Source: an uncultured Lachnospiraceae bacterium (GTDB taxonomy: Bacteria > Bacillota > Clostridia > Lachnospirales > Lachnospiraceae). Taken from it: a stretch of DNA of 50,198 bases. The notes beneath the pieces were generated by a model. The model did not search any database, had not been told where the DNA came from, and worked only from the letters and a program-made list of their open reading frames with translations. A program made the translations under genes and the position numbers. Location of the stretch: assembly GCA_934394615.1 (NCBI GenBank), contig CAKRRJ010000005.1:1-50198 (forward strand). The letters run 5' to 3'. Positions 34,791 to 42,943 of this stretch are shown in pieces. Every line of letters begins with the position of its first letter. Position 1 is the stretch's first letter.

Positions 34791-34864
34791 AATCACACAA
34801 CCAAAACTGTATTGCTAAAGCCATAATTTCCAGCTTTTACCAGTACTGTTCTGTTTGTGTGATT
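34791..34864. repeat. Central hairpin between the two palindromic elements
   Basis: AATCACACAA (34791-34800) pairs with TTGTGTGATT (34855-34864); with few mismatches the stem extends through GCTAAAGC / GCTTTTAC to about 31 bp with an 11-base loop. It lies almost exactly at the midpoint of 34562-35083, so the whole block can be seen as one nested palindrome. TTATTTTATT follows, so it may also stop transcription from recU. Confidence 0.75.
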
Positions 34865-34892
34865 TATTTTATTGTGGAATAACCAGTATAGT

Positions 34893-35083
34893 AGAAAGAA
34901 GGCAAACCAGCATACTGTGAAGCAGAAATACGACCGCTGTGTCCGGCTCTGCAGCAACTGGTGTTTGAGGGAGGCGGACGGTCAGTCCGACTATCCACAA
35001 ACAACTGTCAGCTTGCAGCGTCCGAACACAGTGGATCGATATTTATGCGTAGCGGTATGCTGGTCTGCCTTCTTTCGGACCTT
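34893..35083 (-). repeat. Large palindromic element, copy 2 (inverted)
   Basis: A ~190-bp imperfect inverted repeat, homologous on the opposite strand to copy 1. Read on the minus strand, its core (GTTTGTGGATAGTCGGACTG then GTCCGCCTCCC) matches the copy 1 core (GTTTGCGGATAGTCAGACTG then GCCCGCCTCCC). Its arms contain GCATACCGCTACGCA, as in the half copy at 11698. It ends with TTCGGACCTT, 24 bases from the purF-like stop. Confidence 0.85.
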
Positions 35084-35106
35084 TAAATGGTTATTTAAAT
35101 TGTTAT

Positions 35107-36633
35107 TTACTCCTGTCCATCCCAGCAATACGTGCACAAACATTCCTTCAGCAGTCCGATGGATTCCACCAGATCATCGAGGCGGTGGAACTTCAGGGTG
35201 GTGAAGTTTAAGCGCTTGCGGATCTCCTCGACCATCTCCTGATAGTTTTTGCTGTCCGGGTTGGCGTAGTCTGCGAGGACTTCTTCGGATACATTGTCTC
35301 CCTCACGGTCGCGGATGATGCGGCGGGTGATCAGGTCCAGCTCGGAATTGGAGCGGGAGAAGTTTAAGTACTTGCATCCGAAGAGAAGCGGCGGGCAGGC
35401 CGGACGGATATGTACTTCTTTTGCTCCGCTCTGGTAAAGAAACTCAGTGGTTTCACCAAGCTGGGTTCCGCGGACAATGGAATCGTCGATGAGGAGCAGG
35501 CTCTTGTCGCGGATGAGCGCGCCGACCGGGATCAGCTTCATCTTCGCGATTAAATTTCGCTGGCTCTGGTTCTGCGGCATGAAGGAACGCGGCCAGGTTG
35601 GTGTGTACTTGATGAACGGACGCGCGAACGGAATGCCGGATTCGTTGGCATAGCCGATGGCATGTGCGATGCCGGAATCCGGAACACCGGCAACAATATC
35701 CGGGTGGATGGTGTCGGCCGGTGAGGCAGCTGTGCCTGAATCAACAGGAGTGCCTGCAGAGCCAGAGGGCTGGCTGTCAGAAACGGATGCAGCTGCGTGT
35801 CCCGGGCAGTGGTCACATCCGCGGCATCCCAGATCCCGCTCGGCCAGGATCTGCCCGCAGCGGTAGCGCATTTCCTCTACATTGATTCCTTCATAACTGG
35901 AGGTCGGATAACCGTAATACACCCATAAGAACGAACAGATCTTCATCTCTTTTCGCGGCTCGGAAAGCTGCATTACGCCCTCTGCAGTCACCCGCACAAT
36001 CTCGCCTGGTCCCAGTTCATAACAGTCGTGATATCCCAGGTTGATATAGGCAAAGCTCTCAAAAGAAACACAGCAGGCATCCTCTTTCTGACCGATGGTA
36101 AGCGGAGTGCGGCCATAGCGGTCTCTGGACGCATAGATGCCTTCCGGGGTGAGCAGGAGAATGGTCATGGAACCCTGGATCATATCCTGGGCGTACCGAA
36201 GTCCTTCCACAAGGCTCTGTTTCTGGTTGATGATGGCAGCCGTCAACTCGGTCGCGTTGATGCGCCCGCCGCTCATCTCCATAAAATGGATATGACCGTT
36301 TTTGAACGCGTGATCGATCAGTTCTTCTTCATTATTGATCTTTCCGACGGTTACGATCGCATAGCTTCCCAGGTGGGAGTGGATTAAAAGTGGCTGCGGT
36401 TCATTGTCGGAAATGGAGCCGATTCCGGCATTTCCCGAAAGTTCTTCCACATCCCGTTCAAATTTTGTGCGGAACGGGGAATTTTCTATATTATGAATAC
36501 TTCTCTGAAATCCGTTTTCTCCGTAGACTGCCATGCCTCCGCGGCGGGTTCCAAGGTGAGAATGATAATCTGTGCCAAAAAACAGGTCCATCACACAGTC
36601 GTGTTTTGATACTACTCCGAAAAAGCCTCCCAT
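35107..36633 (-). CDS. Amidophosphoribosyltransferase-like protein lacking the Cys nucleophile
   Basis: A 508-residue PurF homologue. PurF normally makes phosphoribosylamine from PRPP and glutamine. The Ntn glutaminase domain is recognisable (YHSHLGTRRGGMAVYG, RYGRTPLTIG near residue 190), as is the PRPP loop LLLIDDSIVRGTQLGET near 395. However, the protein begins MGGFFGVVSK where functional PurF begins MCG(I/V)xG, so the N-terminal cysteine nucleophile is replaced by Gly. Between about residue 270 and 320 there is an insertion with CRGCDHCPGH and a Ser/Ala-rich stretch, and the C-terminus has CLCTYC, possible metal ligands. The start at 36633 follows AAGGAG. No other pur gene is nearby, so de novo purine synthesis is not assured. 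Confidence 0.85.
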   Translation of the reverse strand: MGGFFGVVSKHDCVMDLFFGTDYHSHLGTRRGGMAVYGENGFQRSIHNIENSPFRTKFERDVEELSGNAGIGSISDNEPQPLLIHSHLGSYAIVTVGKINNEEELIDHAFKNGHIHFMEMSGGRINATELTAAIINQKQSLVEGLRYAQDMIQGSMTILLLTPEGIYASRDRYGRTPLTIGQKEDACCVSFESFAYINLGYHDCYELGPGEIVRVTAEGVMQLSEPRKEMKICSFLWVYYGYPTSSYEGINVEEMRYRCGQILAERDLGCRGCDHCPGHAAASVSDSQPSGSAGTPVDSGTAASPADTIHPDIVAGVPDSGIAHAIGYANESGIPFARPFIKYTPTWPRSFMPQNQSQRNLIAKMKLIPVGALIRDKSLLLIDDSIVRGTQLGETTEFLYQSGAKEVHIRPACPPLLFGCKYLNFSRSNSELDLITRRIIRDREGDNVSEEVLADYANPDSKNYQEMVEEIRKRLNFTTLKFHRLDDLVESIGLLKECLCTYCWDGQE

Positions 36634-36811
36634 GATCGATAAACTCCTTCCAATCTGTATGTAATAGTGTAGAGATATAAAATTAGTGTAACATATATCG
36701 ATATACTTATACAACTGGCATTATATATAAAAATTGCTAATATATAAACATGGAATCCATTTGACGGCAGCAAAGGAACGATTTAAAATAGAAACAAAAG
36801 AAAGATATTGA

Positions 36812-36840
36812 TTGACAATTCAGATACTTTCTCCTATAAT
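36812..36840 (+). promoter_or_regulatory. Promoter of the his operon
   Basis: TTGACA (36812-36817) and TATAAT (36835-36840), both perfect, with the ideal 17-base spacer. CGTTAACG (36849-36856), an 8-bp palindrome at the expected transcription start, is a candidate repressor site. No T-box or leader peptide rich in His codons is visible in the 56-base leader. Confidence 0.8.
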
Positions 36841-36896
36841 AAAAATCACGTTAACGAATTAGCACTTTACCACAACAGAGCATTGGAGACGGGACT

Positions 36897-38177
36897 ATGA
36901 ACATGAACAACCAGTTACTGCATACCCCGGAGGGTGTGCGCGATATTTATGCAGAGGAATGCGCCAGAAAACTTGCTGTGGAGCAGAAAATCCAGCATGT
37001 GTTCGGCCTTTACGGATATCAGAGCATTGAGACACCGGTATTTGAGTTTTTTGATATTTTCAAGAAAGAGCGCGGGAGCGTGGGCAGCCAGGGCATGTAC
37101 AAGTTCTTTGACCGCGACAACAACACCCTGGTGCTCCGGCCGGATATGACGCCGCCGATTGCCCGCTGCGTGGCAAAGTATTATATGGATGAGACAAAGC
37201 CGCTGCGTCTCTGCTACCTGGGACCGACCTTTATCAACGGAACCAGTTATCAGGGCCGCCTGAAAGAGTCTACGCAGACCGGAGCCGAGCTGATCGGGGA
37301 TGACAGCGCGGATGCCGATGCAGAGATGATCGCCATGGTCATTGACGCATTGAAGGAGACCGGCTTAAAGGAGTTTCAGGTCGAGCTTGGACAGGTTGAG
37401 TTTTACCGCGGCCTGGTCGAGGAATCCGGCATGGATGAGGAGACACAGGATCAGCTGCGTGTCCTCATTGAAAATAAAAACTATTTTGGTGTGGAAGAGC
37501 TTCTTTCCGAACAGACCATGAGCGAGGAATTAAAAAAGCTGTTCTTAAAGCTTCCGGAACTGTTCGGCGACATTGACCAGATGCGTATTGCGAAGTCCAT
37601 GACAACGAATGCGCGCGCACTCGGCGCGATCCGCCGCCTCGAGGAGGTACAGGAAATCCTGGACAGCTATGGCCTTGGCGATTATGTTTCCTATGACCTT
37701 GGCATGCTGAGCAAATATTCCTATTATACCGGTATCATCTTCAAGGCTTACACCTACGGAACTGGTGAGTACATTGTGGCCGGGGGCCGGTACGACAAGC
37801 TGCTTGAGCAGTTTGGAAAAAAGGCAGCCGCAGTCGGATTTGCCATTATGGCAGACCAGCTTTTGCTGGCGCTCTCCAGACAGAAGATCCGCATCGATGT
37901 AAAGATGAACGATACCATCATCCTGTACGATCCATCGGCAAGAGATAAAGCCATCCGCCTGGCATGCCAGTTCCGGAACGCGGGAATCCCGGCACAGCTC
38001 ACACCGCGGGCAGAGGCAGAAACTATGGATGCTTACCTGGATTACGCGAGACGTTTCCAGATGCACCGCCTCATCAGCCTTCCGGAAGACGGAAACACCG
38101 CCTGGGTGTTCGACACGGAAACCGGCGTTTCCAGCAGCCTGCCGTATTCGGAGACAGTGCGCGATTACATTCACTAG
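36897..38177 (+). CDS. hisZ: ATP phosphoribosyltransferase regulatory subunit
   Basis: HisZ, a catalytically dead histidyl-tRNA-synthetase paralogue that activates the short HisG and mediates histidine feedback. The 426-residue protein begins LLHTPEGVRDIYAEEC and has class II synthetase motifs: ETPVFEFFDIF, LRPDMTPPIARCVAKYY near residue 80 and YYTGIIFKAYTYGTGEYIVAGGRYDKLLEQFG near 278. The immediate neighbour hisG is short form (214 residues), which requires HisZ, so the assignment as HisZ rather than HisS is firm. The start is 36897 (MNMNN) with GGAGACGGGA upstream; 36903 is possible. First gene of the operon. Confidence 0.92.
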   Translation: MNMNNQLLHTPEGVRDIYAEECARKLAVEQKIQHVFGLYGYQSIETPVFEFFDIFKKERGSVGSQGMYKFFDRDNNTLVLRPDMTPPIARCVAKYYMDETKPLRLCYLGPTFINGTSYQGRLKESTQTGAELIGDDSADADAEMIAMVIDALKETGLKEFQVELGQVEFYRGLVEESGMDEETQDQLRVLIENKNYFGVEELLSEQTMSEELKKLFLKLPELFGDIDQMRIAKSMTTNARALGAIRRLEEVQEILDSYGLGDYVSYDLGMLSKYSYYTGIIFKAYTYGTGEYIVAGGRYDKLLEQFGKKAAAVGFAIMADQLLLALSRQKIRIDVKMNDTIILYDPSARDKAIRLACQFRNAGIPAQLTPRAEAETMDAYLDYARRFQMHRLISLPEDGNTAWVFDTETGVSSSLPYSETVRDYIH

Positions 38178-38192
38178 AGGAGGACGGCGATT

Positions 38193-38837
38193 ATGAGATA
38201 TCTCACATTTGCGCTGGCAAAAGGAAGGCTGGCAAATAAATCCCTGGATCTGTTTGAAAAGATCGGGATTACCTGTGAAGAAATGAAAGACAAAGATACA
38301 AGAAAGCTGATTTTTACCAACGAGGAACTGGGGTACCGCTTCTTCCTGGCAAAGGCAAACGATGTGCCGACCTATGTAGAGTATGGGGCAGCCGACATCG
38401 GCATCGTCGGAAAGGATACGATCCTGGAAGAGGGAAGAAAGCTTTACGAAGTGTTGGATTTAAAACTTGGCAAATGCCGCATGTGCGTGTGCGGACCGGA
38501 ATCCGCGCGGGAGCTTTTGCAGCACCACGAACTCATCCGTGTTGCCACCAAGTATCCGTCGATCGCGAAGGACTATTTCTATAACAAAAAACATCAGACC
38601 GTCGAGATCATCAAGCTGAACGGCTCCATTGAGCTGGCACCGATCGTCGGGCTTTCTGAGGTCATTGTAGATATTGTGGAGACTGGCTCCACGCTTCGGG
38701 AAAACGGCCTGACTGTACTCGAGGAGGTCTGCCCGCTTTCCGCGCGCATGGTGGTAAACCAGGTCAGCATGAAGACGGAACATGAGCGCATCACAAAGAT
38801 CATACAGCAGTTAAAAAATCTCATCCAGGAGGCATAA
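38193..38837 (+). CDS. hisG: ATP phosphoribosyltransferase catalytic subunit (short form)
   Basis: Condenses ATP and PRPP to phosphoribosyl-ATP, the first step of histidine synthesis. At 214 residues it is the short HisG lacking the C-terminal histidine-binding domain; feedback control comes from HisZ. Motifs: [19 protein letters not shown] at the N-terminus, [15 protein letters not shown] near residue 66 and the PRPP-binding [14 protein letters not shown] near 158. AGAGGAGGA precedes the start, 15 bases after hisZ. Confidence 0.95.
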   Translation: MRYLTFALAKGRLANKSLDLFEKIGITCEEMKDKDTRKLIFTNEELGYRFFLAKANDVPTYVEYGAADIGIVGKDTILEEGRKLYEVLDLKLGKCRMCVCGPESARELLQHHELIRVATKYPSIAKDYFYNKKHQTVEIIKLNGSIELAPIVGLSEVIVDIVETGSTLRENGLTVLEEVCPLSARMVVNQVSMKTEHERITKIIQQLKNLIQEA

Positions 38838-38843
38838 AGAACC

Positions 38844-40133
38844 ATGAGAATCATCAAATTAAATGAACAGAGCAGAGCAAATATCCTTGCGGATTTATTA
38901 AAACGCGACCCGAACAACTACAGCGCGTACGAGGACACCGTTCAGGAGATCGTGGACAATGTCCGCGCAAATGGCGATGAGGCGCTTTTTGAGTACACCA
39001 GAAAATTTGACGGAGCGGAGCTGTCCGCAGACAACATTCGCGTGACCCAGGCAGAAATCCAGGAAGCGCTGTCTCAGGTAGACCCGGGCCTTCTGGCTGT
39101 CATGAAGAAGTCCATGAAGAATATCCGCGAATACCACGAGAAACAGAAGCAGTACAGCTGGTTCGACAGCAAGCCGAACGGCACGATTCTGGGCCAGAAG
39201 GTAACCGCGCTCTCCAGCGTCGGCGTTTATGTACCTGGCGGAAAAGCAGCCTATCCGTCTTCCGTGCTCATGAACATTATCCCGGCTGAGGTTGCCGGTG
39301 TGGAGAAGATTGTCATGGTGACCCCTCCTGGAAAAGACGGCAAGGTCAATCCGGTTACTCTGATCGCGGCACATCTGGCAGGTGCAACCGAGGTTTACAA
39401 GGTGGGCGGCGCACAGGCAATCGCAGCACTGGCATTCGGCACGAAATCCATTCCGCGTGTCAATAAAATCGTAGGACCGGGCAACATCTTTGTGGCACTG
39501 GCAAAGAAGGCTGTATATGGCCATGTGAGCATCGACAGCATTGCCGGACCGAGTGAGATCCTGGTTCTGGCCGACGAGACCGCGAACCCGCGCTATGTGG
39601 CAGCAGACCTTTTGTCCCAGGCAGAGCACGATGAGCTTGCTTCCGCGATTTTAGTTACCACCAGCATGGAACTGGCAGAAAAGGTATCCGCAGAGGCAGA
39701 CGCATTTGTGCAGAATCTTTCCAGAAAAGCAATCCTGGAAAAATCCCTGGAGAACTACGGTTATATTCTGGTGGCAGACTCCATGGAAGATGCCATCGAG
39801 ACCGCAAATGCTATCGCTTCCGAGCATCTGGAAATCGTGACAAAGAATCCGTTTGAGGTGATGACCAAGATCCAGAATGCCGGCGCGATCTTTATGGGCG
39901 AGTACAGTTCTGAGCCGTTAGGTGATTATTTCGCAGGCCCGAACCATGTGCTCCCGACTAACGGAACCGCAAAATTCTTCTCTCCGCTGGGCGTGGACGA
40001 TTTCATTAAGAAATCCAGCATCATCTATTACTCCAGAGAGGCGCTGGAGGCGGTTCACACCGATATCGAGAGCTTTGCGGAGGCAGAGCATCTGACCGCG
40101 CACGCAAACTCCATCCGTGTCCGCTTTGAATAA
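38844..40133 (+). CDS. hisD: Histidinol dehydrogenase
   Basis: Oxidises histidinol to histidine in two NAD+-linked steps, the last of the pathway. The 429-residue zinc enzyme has GVYVPGGKAAYPSSVLM near residue 128, KIVGPGNIFVA near 208, the zinc ligands in LSQAEHDE near 256 and in GDYFAGPNHVLPT near 355, and EAEHLTAHANSIRVR at the C-terminus. All catalytic positions are present. AGGAGG lies within the end of hisG and the spacing is six bases. Confidence 0.95.
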   Translation: MRIIKLNEQSRANILADLLKRDPNNYSAYEDTVQEIVDNVRANGDEALFEYTRKFDGAELSADNIRVTQAEIQEALSQVDPGLLAVMKKSMKNIREYHEKQKQYSWFDSKPNGTILGQKVTALSSVGVYVPGGKAAYPSSVLMNIIPAEVAGVEKIVMVTPPGKDGKVNPVTLIAAHLAGATEVYKVGGAQAIAALAFGTKSIPRVNKIVGPGNIFVALAKKAVYGHVSIDSIAGPSEILVLADETANPRYVAADLLSQAEHDELASAILVTTSMELAEKVSAEADAFVQNLSRKAILEKSLENYGYILVADSMEDAIETANAIASEHLEIVTKNPFEVMTKIQNAGAIFMGEYSSEPLGDYFAGPNHVLPTNGTAKFFSPLGVDDFIKKSSIIYYSREALEAVHTDIESFAEAEHLTAHANSIRVRFE

Positions 40134-40186
40134 TCAGGCGGCACATGACAGCATGAAGAAGAACACAATGACAGGAGGAATGCAGG

Positions 40187-40774
40187 ATGGCACGCTGCGC
40201 AACGATTGAACGAAATACAAAAGAAACAAAAATCCGCCTGACTCTGGAACTGGACGGAACCGGAAAGGCTGATATCCATACCGGCATTGGCTTTTTCGAC
40301 CATATGTTAAACGGCTTTGCGCGGCATGGTTTGTTTGACTTAAAGCTCTATGTGGATGGAGATCTGGAGGTCGATACCCATCACACCATTGAGGACGCCG
40401 GCATTGTACTGGGAAAAGCCATCAAGGAGGCGGTTGGAGATAAGAAGGGCATTGTCCGTTACGGCACCATGATTCTTCCTATGGATGAGGCTCTGCTCTT
40501 GTGTTCTCTGGATCTTTGCGGACGTCCGTATCTGGTATATGATTTAAATCTGGACCGGGAAAAAGTCGGGGATCTGGAGACTGAGATGATCCGCGAATTT
40601 TTCTATGCGGTGTCCTACGGCGCAGAGATGAACCTGCATGTAAAGCAGTTAAGCGGCATCAATAACCATCACATCATTGAGGGCGCGTTCAAGGCGTTTG
40701 CCAAGGCGCTCGACAACGCGACCCGCTATGACGCGCGCATCACGGATGTGCTGTCCACCAAGGGCGTGCTGTAA
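40187..40774 (+). CDS. hisB: Imidazoleglycerol-phosphate dehydratase
   Basis: Dehydrates imidazole glycerol phosphate to imidazole acetol phosphate. The 195-residue monofunctional enzyme has the paired metal-binding motifs GIGFFDHMLNGFARHG near residue 35, DTHHTIEDAG near 64 and the second copy SGINNHHIIEGAFKAFAKAL near 157. The size shows there is no fused histidinol phosphatase, so that activity must lie elsewhere. AGGAGG sits eight bases before the start. Gap to hisD is 53 bases. Confidence 0.95.
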   Translation: MARCATIERNTKETKIRLTLELDGTGKADIHTGIGFFDHMLNGFARHGLFDLKLYVDGDLEVDTHHTIEDAGIVLGKAIKEAVGDKKGIVRYGTMILPMDEALLLCSLDLCGRPYLVYDLNLDREKVGDLETEMIREFFYAVSYGAEMNLHVKQLSGINNHHIIEGAFKAFAKALDNATRYDARITDVLSTKGVL

Positions 40775-40864
40775 AAAAGAATGTGCCCTGGTGCATTCTG
40801 ACACATGGCAGGGCATCCGCATGCACAAAAGCGGAACATAGAATTTGCAAAGGAGAATACAGTA

Positions 40865-41581
40865 ATGCAGTTATATCCGGCAATTGACATGAAAGGCGGC
40901 AAATGCGTCCGCCTGACACAGGGATTATTTGACAACGTAAAAGTTTATTCCGATACTCCGGCTGACATGGCAAAGCTCTGGGTCAGCCAGGGGGCGTCGT
41001 TCCTCCATATCGTGGACCTGGACGGCGCGCTGGCCGGGCATTCCGTGAATGAGGATGCCATCCGTGCCATTGTATCCAGCGTTTCGGTACCAATCGAGCT
41101 TGGCGGCGGCATCCGCAGTGCCGAGGCAGTCAAAAATATGCTGGATCTGGGCATCACCCGCTGCATCATCGGAACCCGTGCTGTAGAGCGGCCGGAATTT
41201 ATGAAGGAACTGGTGGAGACGTTCGGAGCGGATCACATTGTGGCTGGCGTGGATGCAAAGAACGGCATGGTGGCCGTGGAAGGCTGGGAGAAGGTTAGCA
41301 GTCTTTCGGCTTTGGATCTGTGCATGCAGATGAAAGAGTTCGGCATCAAACACATCGTCTACACCGATATCTCCAAAGACGGTACCCTGACCGGACCAAA
41401 CGTGGAGTATACCAGACTTCTGACTGAGAAAACCGGACTCGATGTGATCGCCTCCGGCGGCGTTTCCTGCATGGAAGACCTGGTACGCCTGCATGAGAAT
41501 GGCATTCAGGGCGCAATCATCGGAAAAGCATTATACGAGAAAAAAATCAGCCTGCCGGATGCGGTAGCGCGGTTTGAGTAA
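40865..41581 (+). CDS. hisA: ProFAR isomerase
   Basis: Isomerises ProFAR to PRFAR in the fourth step of histidine synthesis. The 238-residue half-barrel-duplicated TIM barrel has Asp8 in [14 protein letters not shown], the second catalytic Asp in [16 protein letters not shown] near residue 129, and the phosphate-binding LGGGIRS near 79 and [11 protein letters not shown] near 198. The frame opens earlier (40805), but ATG 40865 follows AAAGGAG and matches the family start. A 7-bp inverted repeat TGCCCTG/CAGGGCA (40784-40815) lies in the 90-base gap after hisB. HisA comes without hisH and hisF here. Confidence 0.93.
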   Translation: MQLYPAIDMKGGKCVRLTQGLFDNVKVYSDTPADMAKLWVSQGASFLHIVDLDGALAGHSVNEDAIRAIVSSVSVPIELGGGIRSAEAVKNMLDLGITRCIIGTRAVERPEFMKELVETFGADHIVAGVDAKNGMVAVEGWEKVSSLSALDLCMQMKEFGIKHIVYTDISKDGTLTGPNVEYTRLLTEKTGLDVIASGGVSCMEDLVRLHENGIQGAIIGKALYEKKISLPDAVARFE

Positions 41582-41595
41582 GGGAGAAAAAGATT

Positions 41596-42861
41596 ATGGC
41601 AGAATTTAAGCGGCTTCTGGCACAGCTTGTCTGCGCCGGAGAAGAGGAAGACACGGTTCTTTCCTATGCATCCGCCTGCGGCAACGATGGCGCAGACGGC
41701 CTGGTATTTGTGGATGGTTCCAAGAATGATGAAGAACATGAATACAACATCGGACTGATCCGGAAAATGGCAAGAGCTATCGACATTCCGATCTTTGCGG
41801 GCGGACGTGTGAAACGCCTGGAAGATGTGAAAAAGTATCTGTATGCCGGCGCGAAGGGCGTATTTTTAGATGCCTCTGTCGAGGAAAATGTGGACATGAT
41901 CAAAGAGGCGGCCGACCGGTTTGGCAGCGAGAAGATCTTTGTCCGCTTAAACAGCGCAGAGCAGACAAAACGCATTCCGGAGTACGCGCAGCTTGGCGCT
42001 TCCATGGCATTTCTGGGGGAGGAAGTGCTTCCGGAAGCTGTGGATGTGATCCACACCATGGATGAGCAGATGCATTACTATATTATAAGTCCGTCCTGCG
42101 ATGCCGCAAAGCTGGCGAATGAGCTGAAAGCAGAGCCTGCTGCCGGAGCGGTTCTTGTGAATGAGAAGCCGGAAAATGGAACCTATATGGAATTAAAACA
42201 GGAACTTGCCGCCCAGGATATTCCGGTGGATATTTTAAGAAGCAGTGTCTCCTGGGGAGATTTTAAGACCAATGCAGACGGTCTGGTTCCGGTCATCGTT
42301 CAGGATTTCAAAACCTCTGAGGTGCTGATGTTAGCCTACATGAACGAGCAGGCATTTGCCGATACCCTGCGTACCGGAAAGATGCATTACTACAGCCGCA
42401 GCCGAAAGAGCCAGTGGTTAAAGGGCGAAACCTCCGGCCACTTCCAGTATGTGAAATCCCTGCACTTAGACTGCGACAACGATACAATCCTGGCAAAGGT
42501 TCATCAGATTGGCGCAGCCTGTCACACCGGTTCACGCAGCTGCTTCTTCCAGACACTTGCCGAGAAGGAGTACCGCGAGACCAATCCGCTCAAGGTATTT
42601 GAGGATGTCTTTTCCGTGATCCAGGACCGCAAGGTTCATCCGAAGGAAGGCTCCTACACCAACTACCTGTTTGATAAGGGAATTGACAAAATCTTAAAGA
42701 AGGTGGGCGAAGAGGCAACCGAGATCGTCATTGCGGCCAAGAACCCGGATCCGGAGGAAATCAAGTACGAGATTTCCGATTTTCTGTATCATGTTATGGT
42801 GCTTATGGCTGAGCGCGGCGTGACCTGGGAGGATATTACCGAGGAACTGGCAAACCGTTAA
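41596..42861 (+). CDS. hisIE: HisIE with N-terminal degenerate HisF-like domain
   Basis: A 421-residue fusion. About 1-220 resembles a HisF/HisA TIM barrel ([58 protein letters not shown]) but lacks the N-terminal CLDV Asp and the central AIDA Asp of active HisF. About 225-320 is HisI, the PR-AMP cyclohydrolase, with [14 protein letters not shown], the metal-binding [11 protein letters not shown] and [10 protein letters not shown]. About 325-421 is HisE, the PR-ATP pyrophosphohydrolase, with [16 protein letters not shown] and [13 protein letters not shown]. HisI and HisE look active. GGGAG precedes the start, 14 bases after hisA. Last gene of the operon. Confidence 0.9.
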   Translation: MAEFKRLLAQLVCAGEEEDTVLSYASACGNDGADGLVFVDGSKNDEEHEYNIGLIRKMARAIDIPIFAGGRVKRLEDVKKYLYAGAKGVFLDASVEENVDMIKEAADRFGSEKIFVRLNSAEQTKRIPEYAQLGASMAFLGEEVLPEAVDVIHTMDEQMHYYIISPSCDAAKLANELKAEPAAGAVLVNEKPENGTYMELKQELAAQDIPVDILRSSVSWGDFKTNADGLVPVIVQDFKTSEVLMLAYMNEQAFADTLRTGKMHYYSRSRKSQWLKGETSGHFQYVKSLHLDCDNDTILAKVHQIGAACHTGSRSCFFQTLAEKEYRETNPLKVFEDVFSVIQDRKVHPKEGSYTNYLFDKGIDKILKKVGEEATEIVIAAKNPDPEEIKYEISDFLYHVMVLMAERGVTWEDITEELANR

Positions 42862-42892
42862 AAATAGCATGGCGGGAACTGGCAAATGATGT

Positions 42893-42898
42893 TATAAT
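42893..42898 (+). promoter_or_regulatory. Candidate -10 for the MATE gene
   Basis: A perfect TATAAT lies 46 bases before the MATE start codon and 31 bases after the hisIE stop. No acceptable -35 is seen, and no terminator separates the two genes, so some his read-through is possible. Confidence 0.4.
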
Positions 42899-42943
42899 AA
42901 AAGTCTGACATAAATTAAAATAAGACAGGAGAGAACAGTCATC

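Noticed and set aside
34676..35204. Short plus-strand open frames in the recU-purF intergenic region
   Set aside because: They run through palindromic repeats, change reading across both arms and show no family similarity or codon preference of real genes.
40784..40815. TGCCCTG/CAGGGCA inverted repeat between hisB and hisA as a terminator
   Set aside because: The stem is only 7 bp with an 18-base loop and no T tract, and hisA continues in the same direction with a good ribosome-binding site. At most it is a minor mRNA processing or stability site.
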